Position numbers and translations under genes: made by a program. Positions 53,936-64,000 of a stretch of DNA of 64,000 nucleotides are shown piece after piece. The notes beneath the pieces were generated by a model. The model was not told where the DNA came from, ran no database searches, and was given only the letters and a program-made list of their open reading frames with translations. This stretch comes from DATEPR01 sp963780635 (lineage in GTDB: Bacteria; Actinomycetota; Actinomycetes; Mycobacteriales; Pseudonocardiaceae), in assembly GCA_963780635.1 (NCBI GenBank), contig CAWACW010000017.1:1-64000 (forward strand), written 5' to 3'. Each line of letters opens with the position of its first letter. The first letter of the stretch is position 1.

Positions 53936-54565
53936 ATGCGTACGCAAGCGAGCGCCGCGACGAGTGACCAGGCCGAGGGCTACCGCACCTCGGGGGCCAC
54001 GGCCGTACCCGTCCAGGGGGACGAGGCGGCCGAGTGGATCGTGCCGTCCTGGGACGACATCGTCCGCGAACACGGTGACCGGGTGTACCGGCTGGCCTAC
54101 CGCCTGTCCGGCAACCGGCACGACGCCGAGGACATCACGCAGGACACGTTCATCCGCGTGTTCCGCTCCCTGGCCTCCTACCAGCCCGGCACGTTCGAGG
54201 GCTGGATCCACCGCATCACCACGAACCTCTTCCTCGACATGGTCCGTCGCCGCTCGCGGCTGCGGATGGAGGGCCTGCCCGACGACACCGACCGCCTGGT
54301 CGACGACGGGCCGAGCCCCGAGGAGATCTACTCCGAGACCCACCTGGACCCCGACCTCCAGCAGGCACTGGACGAGCTGGCGCCGGAGTTCCGCGCCGCC
54401 GTCGTCCTGTGTGACGTGGAGGGCCTGTCCTACGAGGAGATCGGCGCCACGCTCGGCGTGAAGCTGGGCACCGTGCGCAGCCGCATCCACCGTGGCCGGC
54501 AGGCCCTGCGAGGCGCGCTCGAGCGCAGGCGCGCCGAGGCCGAACTGGCGGCGGAGGGTGCCTGA
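53936..54565 (+). CDS. sigE: ECF sigma factor SigE
   Basis: 209 residues from ATG 53936 (a TTG precedes it). Region 2: HGDRVYRLAYRLSGNRHDAE, DITQDTFIRVFRSLASYQPG. Region 4: LDELAPEFRAAVVLCDVEGL, YEEIGATLGVKLGTVRSRIH. It heads the envelope-stress set rseA, htrA, tatB as in mycobacteria. Negative control should come from RseA and possibly the HtrA protease. Confidence 0.95.
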   Translation: MRTQASAATSDQAEGYRTSGATAVPVQGDEAAEWIVPSWDDIVREHGDRVYRLAYRLSGNRHDAEDITQDTFIRVFRSLASYQPGTFEGWIHRITTNLFLDMVRRRSRLRMEGLPDDTDRLVDDGPSPEEIYSETHLDPDLQQALDELAPEFRAAVVLCDVEGLSYEEIGATLGVKLGTVRSRIHRGRQALRGALERRRAEAELAAEGA

Positions 54566-54643
54566 TGAACGCTGTCGTAGCCTGTGCCCGACACATCCTG
54601 CCGGGCTCATCGGCAGGTGGTCGGCTCGTGGAGGCGATTTCTC

Positions 54644-55306
54644 ATGAGTGAGCGTGGTGGCTGGAGCATCTCCCCACTGCCCGAGGCTCACCTGATGCCT
54701 GACGCTGTGGTCGCGTTCGTGGACGGCGAGCTCAGCGCGTCGGCGTTCGACCGTGCCTCGGCCCACATCGCCCGCTGCCCGCTGTGCGCGGCCGAGACCA
54801 CCGAGCAGCGGCAGGCCCGGGACGCGGTGGCGGCCGCCGAGGCGCCCAGGATGCCCGCCGGTCTGCTGGCCGCGCTGCGCGCGATCCCCACCGACACCGA
54901 CCTGCCCGACGACGTCGACCGCCTCGCGGTCACCGCTGACGGCCAGGTCGTGGCCGTCCAGCGGCCCGACCGCGCCGTGTTCGGCTCCGGTCCCGTGCTC
55001 GGCTCCTCCGCTCCGCTGGGCACCGGCAGCAGCGTGTTACGCAGCGGCTTCCACGGCCGCAGGGCCGTCCAGGGCGCCGGTGTGGTGGCCGCGGGCCTCG
55101 TGCTGGGTGCGCTGGCCATGGTCGGCCCACACGCCCTCGCAGGGGCCGGCCCGAGCCCCGCCAGCTCGCCGCAGGACAACACCGCGGGCGACCGGTTCGT
55201 CCAGGCCGACTTCGTCAGCCCACTCGGTGGCAGCGTCGCCGCGCGGGACGACGTGCGCGCCGCCGCCGCTCACCCGGCACCGCTGGCGACCATCCGGGCG
55301 AACTGA
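54644..55306 (+). CDS. rseA: Anti-sigma factor RseA, zinc-binding
   Basis: 220 residues from ATG 54644 with GGAGG upstream. The ZAS motif is in SAHIARCPLCAAE (HxxxCxxC, about residues 38-46). A weak membrane segment GAGVVAAGLVLGALAMVGPH lies near residue 150. It binds SigE and releases it on redox or surface stress. Located 78 bases after sigE. Confidence 0.9.
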   Translation: MSERGGWSISPLPEAHLMPDAVVAFVDGELSASAFDRASAHIARCPLCAAETTEQRQARDAVAAAEAPRMPAGLLAALRAIPTDTDLPDDVDRLAVTADGQVVAVQRPDRAVFGSGPVLGSSAPLGTGSSVLRSGFHGRRAVQGAGVVAAGLVLGALAMVGPHALAGAGPSPASSPQDNTAGDRFVQADFVSPLGGSVAARDDVRAAAAHPAPLATIRAN

Positions 55307-55410
55307 CCCCGGGTACCCGCTACGCGCACTTCACCGTGCGTGCGGCAGGCTGACCGTAGGGTGGTCGCAGTGGCATGCGTGCTGACCACGGAGCGCCGAC
55401 ACGGGGAACG

Positions 55411-56961
<1,551 letters not shown>

Positions 56962-57004
56962 GCGGATACGCTGGTCGCACGTGGCTGGCGGGAGGTTCGT
57001 CGGG

Positions 57005-57436
57005 ATGTTTGACATCGGTTGGGCCGACTTCATGGTGCTGATCGTGGCGGGCCTGTTCATCCTCGGCCCAGAGCGGCTGCCGGGTGCGGCCGCCTGGCTG
57101 GGCCGGTCCATCAAGCAGGTGCGGCAGTACGCCACTGGCGCCCAGGAGCAGCTCAAGTCCGAGCTGGGCCCGGAGTTCGAAGAGCTGCGGAAACCGCTGG
57201 AAGACCTGCGGGGACTGCGCAACTTCGACCCCAAGCGGGCTGCCACCAAGCAGCTCTGGGACCTGACCGGGGGGTACGACCCTCGGGAGGACCTCAAGGT
57301 CGACCTGCCTGGTGCCAAGGGCGCCAACGGGTCCAACGGCGTGAAGCAGAACGGGTTTCCGGCGGCTACCAGTCCTACTGAGCATCGGCCGTTGTCGCCG
57401 GGCGAGCAGCCTCCGTTCGACCCTGACGCGACCTGA
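57005..57436 (+). CDS. tatB: Twin-arginine translocase subunit TatB
   Basis: 143 residues from ATG 57005 behind GGGAGG. MFDIGWADFMVLIVAGLFIL and GPERLPGAAAWLGRSIKQVR are the TatB hallmarks (GPERLP hinge). A charged helix and a disordered tail follow. It accepts Tat signals, such as that of the phospholipase C in this window. No tatA or tatC is nearby, as in mycobacteria. Confidence 0.95.
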   Translation: MFDIGWADFMVLIVAGLFILGPERLPGAAAWLGRSIKQVRQYATGAQEQLKSELGPEFEELRKPLEDLRGLRNFDPKRAATKQLWDLTGGYDPREDLKVDLPGAKGANGSNGVKQNGFPAATSPTEHRPLSPGEQPPFDPDAT

Positions 57437-57533
57437 TCCCGCCCTCTCTTTGGGGGGCTTGGCCGACCCCGACTTTGTGGGGTTGTCTCGTTACGGTTCG
57501 CCGGGCCTGGGCCCGTCCCGCATTCGTTCGCTG

Positions 57534-57697
57534 GTGGCACCCCGACTTTCTTAATGCCGGGCGCGATGTCGGCTCGGGGGTCAGTGCCGCCTCGTGGGCG
57601 GCTTCGCCGTCGCTGCGCGATTCCGCTTCGCGTCGGGGTCGGAGGAGCGGTGGCGACTGTCACTCTCCGTGATTCGGCACCGCGCTCACTCTGGGTT
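57534..57697. repeat. Dispersed intergenic element, copy 2
   Basis: Related to 50556-50745: GTGGCACCCCGACTTTC (57534-57550), GTCGGGGTCGGAGGAGCGG..GACTGTCAC (57631-57664), ATTCGGCACCG (57672-57682). The gap 57437-57767 holds no credible gene; the rest is low-complexity GC-rich sequence with CCCCGACTTT recurring at 57468. Confidence 0.55.
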
Positions 57698-57767
57698 CTC
57701 GGGCTCTACGTGCGGGCGCGTTCGCTCGCCGGCCGCCGCTGGGCAGCCGGTGTTCGGACCTGGGTTG

Positions 57768-58933
57768 TCAGCGGCCTGCTGGGCTCACCGACAACAGGCG
57801 GCCTGCCAGGCCTCGGCTCCTGGTGGAGAGCTTGTCTGCCAGCTCCCGCAGGACCACCGCCGCCGGGGCGTCCGGCATTGCCTTGACTATGGGTTCGCCC
57901 TGGTCGCCTGCTTCGCGCAGCCTGGGGTCCAACGGGATCTGGCCCAGCAGGGGGACGTTCGTGCCCACGAGCTTGGACAGCGAGTCCGCGACGATCTGGC
58001 CGCCGCCGGAGCCGAAGATGTCCATCCTGGTGCCGTCCGGCAACTCCAGCCAGGACATGTTCTCCACGACGCCGACGATGCGCTGCCTGGTCTGCTGGGC
58101 GATCGCGCCTGCGCGCTCCGCGACCTCCGCCGCGGCGACCTGCGGTGTGGTGACCACCAGGATCTCGCCGTTGGGGACAGCTGGGCCACCGAGATGGCGA
58201 TGTCGCCGGTGCCGGGGGGCAGGTCCAGCAGCAGCACGTCCAGGTCGCCCCAGAAGACGTCCGCGAGGAACTGCTGCAGCGTGCGGTGCAGCATCGGGCC
58301 GCGCCACACCACGGGTGCGTTGCCCGGCTTGAACATGCCGATCGAGATGACCTTCACGCCGTGCGCCTGCGGCGGCATGATCATGTCCTCGACCTTGGTG
58401 GGCCGGTCGGTCGTGCCGAGCATCCTGGGCACCGAGTGGCCGTAGATGTCGGCGTCGACCACGCCCACCGACAGGCCGCGCTCGGCCATCGCGACGGCCA
58501 GGTTGACGGTGACGCTGGACTTGCCGACGCCGCCCTTGCCGGACGCGACGCAGTAGACCCTGGTCAGCGACCCGGGCTGGGCGAACGGGATCACCGGTTC
58601 CTCGGCGTCCGCCGCGCAGCGACTGCCGCAGTTCCGTGCGCTGCTGGTCGTTCATCACGTCGAGCGACGACCCGCGACCGCCGTCACACCTGGCAGCTTG
58701 CCGACCGCCGCCGTCACGTCCTGGGTGATGCTTGTCCGCAACGGACAGCCGGCCACGGTGAGGTAGATCTCGACGGCGACGACGCCGTCCGGGCCGACGA
58801 TCACATCCTTGACCATGCCCAGGTCGGTGATCGGGTCGATGGATCTCCGGGTCCTGCACGGTTGCCAGCGCCGACCGCACGTGCTCGACGCTGGGAACTT
58901 CCGTCGGGTCGCTCGGCTCGACCTGTGCCTCAT
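57768..58933 (-). CDS. mrp: Iron-sulfur carrier P-loop ATPase Mrp/ApbC, frameshifted
   Basis: About 385 residues. The N-terminal MIP18-like domain reads SALATVQDPEI and VAVEIYLTVAGCPLRTSITQ. The ATPase domain reads YCVASGKGGVGKSSVTVNLA (deviant Walker A), VVDADIYGHSVPRM and LLLDLPPGTGDIAISVAQL, then VVENMSWLELPDGTRMDIFG. Frame changes occur near 58855, 58605 and 58165, and the start is blurred (ATG 58933 is out of frame with the body). Single extra bases explain them. Convergent with tatB as in mycobacteria. Confidence 0.85.
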
Positions 58934-59067
58934 GTTACGGCCGGTGGGTGCGGACGCCGGTTACCGGTGGGTTCACTCGCCTTTGGATCGGTTTCCGGGT
59001 CCCGAAGTCGGAAGCTCCGGACTCGTTCCGTAACATCGTTCCGTGCCTCGATCCGGGTACCGCACGC

Positions 59068-59516
59068 ATGCTCAGCCGCACCGAACTGGATGTGTGGCGA
59101 TCGTTCCTGCGCGCGCACGCCCACATCATCCGCGCAGCTCGAAGCCGAACTCCTTGCCGGCCAACGGCTGTCGCTGGCCTCCTACGACGTGCTCGTCCAG
59201 CTGTGCCGAGGCGCCCGGCCGCAGGCTGCGGATGACCGAGCTGGCCGACGCGGTGCTGCTCTCCCGGTCGGGTGTGACCCGGCTGGTCGACCGGCTGGAA
59301 CGCGGTGGTCTGGTGGCGCGGGAGCGGGTCGACTCCGACGGCCGGGGTGTCGAGGCGGTGCTCACCCAGCCCGGTTACGACCGGCTGCGCTCCGCCACCG
59401 GCACCCACCTCGGTGGCGTGGCCCGGCACTTCGCCGGCCGGCTCGACGAGGACGACCTGACCGCGTTCGGCAGGACGTGCGAGAAGCTGGCCGGGGACGA
59501 GGACGAAACCGCCTAG
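59068..59516 (+). CDS. MarR-family regulator, two frameshifts
   Basis: About 148 residues from ATG 59068. TELDVWRSFLRAHAHIIR in one frame continues, after an extra base near 59138, as QLEAELLAGQRLSLASYDVL. After another near 59210 it reads RLRMTELADAVLLSRSGVTR (recognition helix) and LVARERVDSDGRGVEAVLT (wing). Ligand and targets unknown. Divergent from mrp and convergent with the DUF1003 gene. Confidence 0.8.
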
Positions 59517-60085
59517 TGCGGCTGGTGTTCTGGCTCGTCGTCCCACGCCGGGGAGTCGCGCACCGCCTCGGCACCGGGCTGGCTGCCCTTGCTGCGCTGC
59601 TTGCGCGGCTTGACCTCGTGCACCAGCTCCTGGCGCAAGCGGTCCAGCTCGCCACGGATGTAGTCCCTGGTCGCGATCTCGCCGATGGCCAACCGCAGCG
59701 CGGCCAGCTCCCTGGCCAGGTACTCGGTGTCCGCCTTCGTCTGTGCGGCCCTCGCCCGGTCCTCCTCCAGCGAGATCCGGTCCCGGTCGTCCTGCCGGTT
59801 CTGCGCGAGCAGGATCAACGGCGCCGCGTAGGCCGCCTGCGTCGAGAACGCCAGGTTCAGCAGGATGAACGGATACGGGTCCCACCGGAACGATGCCGCG
59901 AACAGGTTCAACGTGATCCACACCAGGACCAGCAGGGTCTGCCAGAACAGGAACTTGCCGGTGCCCATGAACCGGGCCAGTCGTTCGGAGAACCGGCCGA
60001 ACGCCTCGGGATCGACGTCGACACTCAGTCGTCGCGGCCGACGGGGCTGGTCAAGTCGGCCGCGGGTGGCGGTCAGCTCAGGCAT
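59513..60085 (-). CDS. DUF1003 membrane protein
   Basis: 190 residues. ERLARFMGTGKFLFWQTLLV and DPYPFILLNLAFSTQAAYAA with ILLAQNRQDDRD are the DUF1003 signature: two membrane helices and a cytoplasmic coiled tail. It overlaps the MgtE-like gene by 8 bases, an order also found in mycobacteria. Suggested link to magnesium or cation handling; unproven. Confidence 0.9.
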   Translation of the reverse strand: MPELTATRGRLDQPRRPRRLSVDVDPEAFGRFSERLARFMGTGKFLFWQTLLVLVWITLNLFAASFRWDPYPFILLNLAFSTQAAYAAPLILLAQNRQDDRDRISLEEDRARAAQTKADTEYLARELAALRLAIGEIATRDYIRGELDRLRQELVHEVKPRKQRSKGSQPGAEAVRDSPAWDDEPEHQPH

Positions 60086-61391
60086 GGCTCGCCTCCTGCT
60101 GGTCTTCTGCCGGGCGCGGATAGCGTCCGGTCTCCCGCCAGTCCTCCGGCAGCAGGTGATCCAGGACATCGTCCACAGTGACCGCGCCGAGCAGATGCTC
60201 CTCGTCGTCCACCACCGGCCCGCACACCAGGTTGTACGCGGCGAAGTACCGGGTCACGTCGGCGAGCGGATCGTTGGGGGACAACCTCGCCAGTTCAGTG
60301 TCCACCACGCCCGCCACCAGGTCCGACGGCGGCTCCCGCAGCAGGCGCTGGGTGTGCACGCAACCCAGGTAGCGGCCGGTGGGCGTGGCCGTCGGCGGGC
60401 GGCACACGAAGACCATCGTGGCCAGGGGCACCGCGAGGTCGGGGTTGCGCACCCTGGCCAGCGCCTCGGCGACCGTCGCGTCCGGCGACAGGATGACCGG
60501 TTCGGGCGTCATCAGGCCGCCCGCGGTGTCGAACGAGTACTGCAGCAGCCGCTTGACCGGCGCGGACTCCTCCGGCTCCATCAGCGCCAGCAGCCGGTCC
60601 TTGTCCCGTTCCGGCAGCTCGGCCAGCAGGTCGGCGGCGTCGTCCGGGTCCATCGCCTCCAGGATGTCGGCCGCGCGCTCCTCGTCCAGGTACGCGAGCA
60701 GCTCCTTCTGGTCGTCCTCGGGCAGCTCCTCGATGACGTCGGCCAGGCGCTCGTCGTCCAGCGCGTCCGCCACCTCGTAGCGCCGCTTCACCGGTAGGTC
60801 CAGCAGCGCGCTGGCCACGTCGGCCGGGCGCATGCCGTCGAATATCGCGAGCAACTGCTGCGCACCCTGCGGCTGACCGGCCAGCTCGGGCAGACCGAGG
60901 CCGTCGACGTCCTCCCAGTCCAGCACCCGCAGCGGGCCCCGGCGGGCGAGCAGCCGGTTGCGTTCCTGCACGGCCACCTTCGTGACCAGCCAGTCCCGGG
61001 TGCGGGTCTGCTCCATCGCCGCGTCCACGACGACCGCGCCGACCACCTCACCATCGTCCAGCCCGGCAGCTCGCCCCCGCAGGCGGACCCGGGCGTCGAG
61101 CAGCTGACCGACCACCAGCGCCTCGTTCGGCCGCTGGCTGAACCGGCGCAGGTTGACCCGGCCAGTGGCCAGCGTGACGGCGTTCGGCTCGATCGAGGTG
61201 ACCCGCAGCATGGGGACGAAGATCCGCCGCCGGGACATCACCTCGATGACGATGCCCAGCGCTCGCGGTGGTTGCCGGTCGGCACGGAGCCCGGCCACGA
61301 TGTCGCGTACCCGGCCGATCGACTCGCCATCCGGGCCGAACACCGGGAGCCCGGCGAGCCGAGCGGCGAATACCCTGTTCGCGGCTGCCAT
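60078..61391 (-). CDS. Soluble MgtE-N/CBS protein with PRC-barrel
   Basis: 437 residues from ATG 61391. A PRC-barrel-like N-terminus (GLPVFGPDGESIGRVRDIVA) precedes the MgtE-N domain (LLDLPVKRRYEVADALDDER, LADVIEELPEDDQKELLAYL, MDPDDAADLLAELPE) and two CBS domains (LMTPEPVILSPDATVAEALA, SPNDPLADVTRYFAAYNLVC). There are no membrane helices, so it has the sensor parts of MgtE without the pore. Coupled to the DUF1003 gene. Confidence 0.9.
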   Translation of the reverse strand: MAAANRVFAARLAGLPVFGPDGESIGRVRDIVAGLRADRQPPRALGIVIEVMSRRRIFVPMLRVTSIEPNAVTLATGRVNLRRFSQRPNEALVVGQLLDARVRLRGRAAGLDDGEVVGAVVVDAAMEQTRTRDWLVTKVAVQERNRLLARRGPLRVLDWEDVDGLGLPELAGQPQGAQQLLAIFDGMRPADVASALLDLPVKRRYEVADALDDERLADVIEELPEDDQKELLAYLDEERAADILEAMDPDDAADLLAELPERDKDRLLALMEPEESAPVKRLLQYSFDTAGGLMTPEPVILSPDATVAEALARVRNPDLAVPLATMVFVCRPPTATPTGRYLGCVHTQRLLREPPSDLVAGVVDTELARLSPNDPLADVTRYFAAYNLVCGPVVDDEEHLLGAVTVDDVLDHLLPEDWRETGRYPRPAEDQQEASHA

Positions 61392-61454
61392 GCGGCTGAG
61401 GTTAGTGGCCGCATTCACCATCGGTGAAATCGAGCGACTCCGCGCTGTGCCCGA

Positions 61455-62345
61455 TCAGCTCATCGCGGCGGCGATCTCGGCAAGGACCGACACGAACGGG
61501 AAACCCCCGTCGCCGGGCAGCGTGGCCAGCCAGTTGGCCACCGCGCGCACCAGCGTCCACGCCCGCGCTCGCTCGGCGTCCAGGCCGGCGCCGCGCACGA
61601 TCGCGTCGAACCGGGCCGGAATGGCTTGCGCGCCACCGGTTTCCTCGTAGCGGTTCCACAGCATCGGGATCACCGCGAACTCCGGGTCGCCGACGATCGG
61701 CTTCGGATCGATCAGCAGCCACGGCTCGCGTCGGCCGCGCAGCACATTGAAATAGTGCAGGTCCTCGTTCACCAGCAGCCCGCCCGCGGCGGGGCCGAGC
61801 GTCCGGCAATGATCGACGACCTGGTCGAGCACGGTCGCCGGGATCGGGTCGCCCAGCGCGGCGGCCCTGGCCGGGAGCGCGGTCGCCCAGTGTCGCGCCC
61901 GATCGCGTACCGAGCGGTGCAGCGGCGGAGCGGGCACGGTCAGGCGGCGCAGCACATCGCAGATCACGTCGACAGCGGTGTCGATGGGCTCCTCGTTGAG
62001 CGAGTGCCGAGGGTCGAGCCGTTCCAGCAGGAGCGCGTAGTCGTCCACATCGTGGTCGAGCAGTTGGACAGTGCCGTCACCCGCCCAGGTGGCCAGCGCG
62101 ACGGCCTCGTCGCGGGCCTCGTCGTGCGGCCAGGACAGTTTGAGCATCGCGGGCGTGCCGTCGGTACGGACCACTGGCCAGACCACGCCGACGTAACCGT
62201 GCAGCGGAGCGCCGTCGGCTCGCAGTCGCCACTTGTCGGCGTAGCGGCGGGCGAGGTCGGGCAAGGTGGCGAGCCAGCCGGCGCGCTCGGCGAGGTCGGC
62301 CGCGTCGAACTGGGCGAGATAGCTGTCCGGCACCGCGAAGGTCAC
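61455..62345 (-). CDS. APH(6)-family phosphotransferase
   Basis: 296 residues. The active-site loop reads LLVNEDLHYFNVLRGRREPW, where NEDLHYxN stands for the usual HGDLHxxN, and the metal site is LLIDPKPIVGDPEFAV. Related enzymes are streptomycin 6-kinases and hydroxyurea phosphotransferases. Intact. The natural substrate is unknown, and resistance cannot be inferred. Confidence 0.82.
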   Translation of the reverse strand: MTFAVPDSYLAQFDAADLAERAGWLATLPDLARRYADKWRLRADGAPLHGYVGVVWPVVRTDGTPAMLKLSWPHDEARDEAVALATWAGDGTVQLLDHDVDDYALLLERLDPRHSLNEEPIDTAVDVICDVLRRLTVPAPPLHRSVRDRARHWATALPARAAALGDPIPATVLDQVVDHCRTLGPAAGGLLVNEDLHYFNVLRGRREPWLLIDPKPIVGDPEFAVIPMLWNRYEETGGAQAIPARFDAIVRGAGLDAERARAWTLVRAVANWLATLPGDGGFPFVSVLAEIAAAMS

Positions 62346-62460
62346 CGGCGCGACGGTAGCGACCGTGTGAAAGACGACTCAAGCGAATAGCGGTCGGACG
62401 ATCGACATGCCAGGGTTACCGATCAGTCACTCCAGCCGACGTCGTCTCCAGGAGGTCTCC

Positions 62461-63420
62461 GTGGTCGACCGCCTTCGTCCCCGCCGTTCCTGCCTCGCGG
62501 TGCCCGGTAGCAATCCGCGGTTCCTGGAGAAGGCGAAGACCCAGAACGTGGACCAGGTGTTCCTGGACCTGGAGGACGCGTGTGCGCCACTGGCCAAGCC
62601 GGGCGCGCGCAAGAACATCGTGGCAGCGCTGAACGAGGGCGGCTGGGGCGACAAGATCCGCGTCGTCCGGGTCAATGACTGGACCACCGAGTGGACCTAC
62701 CGGGACGTGGTCGAGGTCGTCGAGGGCGCGGGCCCGAACCTGGACTGCCTGATGCTGCCGAAGGTGCAGACCGCGGAGCAGGTGCAGGCGCTGGACATGC
62801 TCATGACGCAGGTCGAGAAGACGATGGGCCTTGAGGTCGGCCGGATCGGCATCGAGGCGCAGATCGAGAACGCCAAGGGCCTGATCAACGTCGACGCGAT
62901 CGCCCAGGCATCACCCCGCGTGGAGACCATCATCTTCGGCCCGGCCGATTTCATGGCCAGCATCAACATGAAGTCGCTGGTGGTCGGCGAGCAGCCTCCC
63001 GGCTACGACGTCGGCGACGCGTACCACTACATCCTGATGCGCATCCTGATGGCGGCGCGCGCCTACGACAAGCAGGCCATCGACGGCCCGTACCTCCAAA
63101 TCCGCGACGTCGAAGGCTTCAAGCGCGTCGCCGGCCGCGCCGCCGCACTCGGGTACGACGGCAAGTGGGTCCTCAACCCGGGCCAGGTCGACGCCTGCAA
63201 CGAGGTGTTCAGCCCGAAGCAGGAGGACTACGACCACGCCGAGAACATCCTCGACGCCTACGAGTTCGCGACGTCGGAAGCGGGCGGCAAGAAGGGCTCG
63301 GCCATGCTCGGCGACGAGATGATCGACGAGGCATCCCGCAAGATGGCCCTGGTGGTCGCGGGCAAGGGCCGGGCGGCCGGCATGCGGCGCAACGACCCTT
63401 GGACCCCGCCCGAGTCGTGA
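62461..63420 (+). CDS. HpcH/HpaI-family CoA lyase (CitE-like)
   Basis: 319 residues from GTG 62461 with AGGAGG five bases upstream. RRSCLAVPGSNPRFLEKAKT, VFLDLEDACAPLAKPGARK (metal Asp/Glu), VGRIGIEAQIENAKGLINVD and IIFGPADFMASINM are family motifs. It is likely a malyl-CoA, citramalyl-CoA or similar lyase; the sequence does not tell which. Confidence 0.88.
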   Translation: MVDRLRPRRSCLAVPGSNPRFLEKAKTQNVDQVFLDLEDACAPLAKPGARKNIVAALNEGGWGDKIRVVRVNDWTTEWTYRDVVEVVEGAGPNLDCLMLPKVQTAEQVQALDMLMTQVEKTMGLEVGRIGIEAQIENAKGLINVDAIAQASPRVETIIFGPADFMASINMKSLVVGEQPPGYDVGDAYHYILMRILMAARAYDKQAIDGPYLQIRDVEGFKRVAGRAAALGYDGKWVLNPGQVDACNEVFSPKQEDYDHAENILDAYEFATSEAGGKKGSAMLGDEMIDEASRKMALVVAGKGRAAGMRRNDPWTPPES

Positions 63421-63487
63421 AGGGACAGAAACCTGACGTCGGTGCGGATCCGGGGTCCGGCGGCCCCGGCGGTGGTTGACTGAACGC

Positions 63488-64000
63488 GTGGCCGGCGACG
63501 AGCAGACTGGTGTACCGCAACCATCCGGCGGTGCCCCCGAACCGGCCGGCTACGGCGCGCGGCCACCGCTCGCCGTAGCCGCCACGCTGGGCCGCCTGGC
63601 CGCCGCGTTGTGGATCGACGTCGGGCAGCTGCTCAAGCGGCCCGCTGACGAGACCGAACCCCGGACCGTGTGGGTGCTGCCCGCCGCGGAGAACCTCTGG
63701 CAGCGCACTGCGGACGTCTCGGGCGTCTTCATCCACCAGCGCCAGCGGCCTCCTGTCCACGGCTTGCTGGACGAGAGCTTGAAGTCCGCAGTCGAGCTCG
63801 CACCGGTGGTCGTCCCGTCCGCGACGGCCTTCCTGAAACGTGCAGGCCGTGCCTCCGGACGTGTCGTGAGCGACCTGGAGATCACGACACTCTGGGTGAC
63901 CCAGCTGCTCGCCGCATCGCGGGGTGATCACGGTGCGGACCTCGACTGGTCGGTCCGGCTGACCGACATGCCCGTGCTCAACATGGCCGGGCATTCCACG
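63488..64000 (+). CDS. Hypothetical protein, 3' end outside window
   Basis: A frame opening at GTG 63488 runs open to the window edge (171 residues). It begins MAGDEQTGVPQPSGGAPEPA and has LAVAATLGRLAAALWIDVGQ and VWVLPAAENLWQRTADVSGV. No family recognised. Codon use (G/C third positions) supports it over the opposite-strand frame. Confidence 0.55.
   Translation, partial: MAGDEQTGVPQPSGGAPEPAGYGARPPLAVAATLGRLAAALWIDVGQLLKRPADETEPRTVWVLPAAENLWQRTADVSGVFIHQRQRPPVHGLLDESLKSAVELAPVVVPSATAFLKRAGRASGRVVSDLEITTLWVTQLLAASRGDHGADLDWSVRLTDMPVLNMAGHST

Noticed and set aside
58286..60181. 631-codon plus-strand frame
   Set aside because: It passes opposite mrp and DUF1003; only a short part coincides with the frameshifted MarR gene.
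63209..63994. 261-codon minus-strand frame at the right edge
   Set aside because: It runs through the 3' end of the lyase gene and opposite a GTG-started frame with better codon bias.

Overview
The window is not one continuous genome. It reads as four joined pieces. (1) Positions 1 to about 4,320 look planctomycete: a HEWGTFT-motif secreted protein, an ECF sigma factor with a FecR/HEAT anti-sigma gene, a family 2 glycosyltransferase, and a protein family I associate with Planctomycetes. (2) About 4,320 to 17,755 looks acidobacterial (Vicinamibacteria-like): a kduD/kdgF/isomerase/ROK uronate cluster diverging from a 1,100-residue TonB-dependent receptor, then AhpD-like, alpha/beta hydrolase, beta-propeller, VOC, GMC oxidoreductase plus gluconate-dehydrogenase-subunit-3, and an ADOP-type permease. 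(3) About 17,760 to 18,870 is gammaproteobacterial: dapF overlapping a DUF484 gene, the usual xerC-side order of that class. (4) From about 18,870 to the end is high-GC actinobacterial DNA, probably Pseudonocardiales. At each join a gene on both sides is cut off mid-sequence. Pieces 1 to 3 carry many frameshifts, mostly single extra bases outside homopolymers. This looks like an under-polished long-read consensus that has been mis-joined. Piece 4 has only a few such errors, clustered near 27.4-29.6 kb and 58.1-59.3 kb.

The actinobacterial part follows, gene by gene with gaps, the order I recall for Mycobacterium tuberculosis Rv1165 to Rv1232c: typA, an lpqW-like lipoprotein, mshB, a membrane protein, fdxC-type ferredoxin, dapC, dapD, dapE, a LOG-family protein, folP2, gpgS, a DivIVA-like protein, tag, DUF3117, an O-methyltransferase, sigE, rseA, htrA, tatB, mrp and an MgtE-N/CBS protein. 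This backbone covers lysine/diaminopimelate synthesis, mycothiol, methylglucose lipopolysaccharide priming, envelope stress and Tat export.

Inserted into the backbone are lineage-specific modules. One is a three-gene operon of a yeast-type (FCY1-like) cytosine deaminase, a 2-oxoglutarate/Fe(II) oxygenase and an NCS1 permease. Others are a VapBC45-like toxin-antitoxin pair, a phospholipid group (phospholipase C, PLD-like protein, acyltransferase), a leucyl aminopeptidase, and a sugar-nucleotide/glycosyltransferase group holding a fused GT-C/GT-A protein, GtrA and an SQD1-like UDP-sulfoquinovose synthase. A LysR/MFS divergent pair completes the set.

The most unusual non-coding structures are two degenerate repeat arrays (35.2-36.1 kb and 42.37-42.55 kb). 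Both lie just downstream of a gene and contain copies of that gene's own 3' end. There is also a pair of related intergenic elements at 50.6 and 57.5 kb, and regulatory palindromes or direct repeats before the TonB receptor, the LysR/MFS pair and sigE. I saw no rRNA, tRNA, CRISPR array, transposase or prophage gene.
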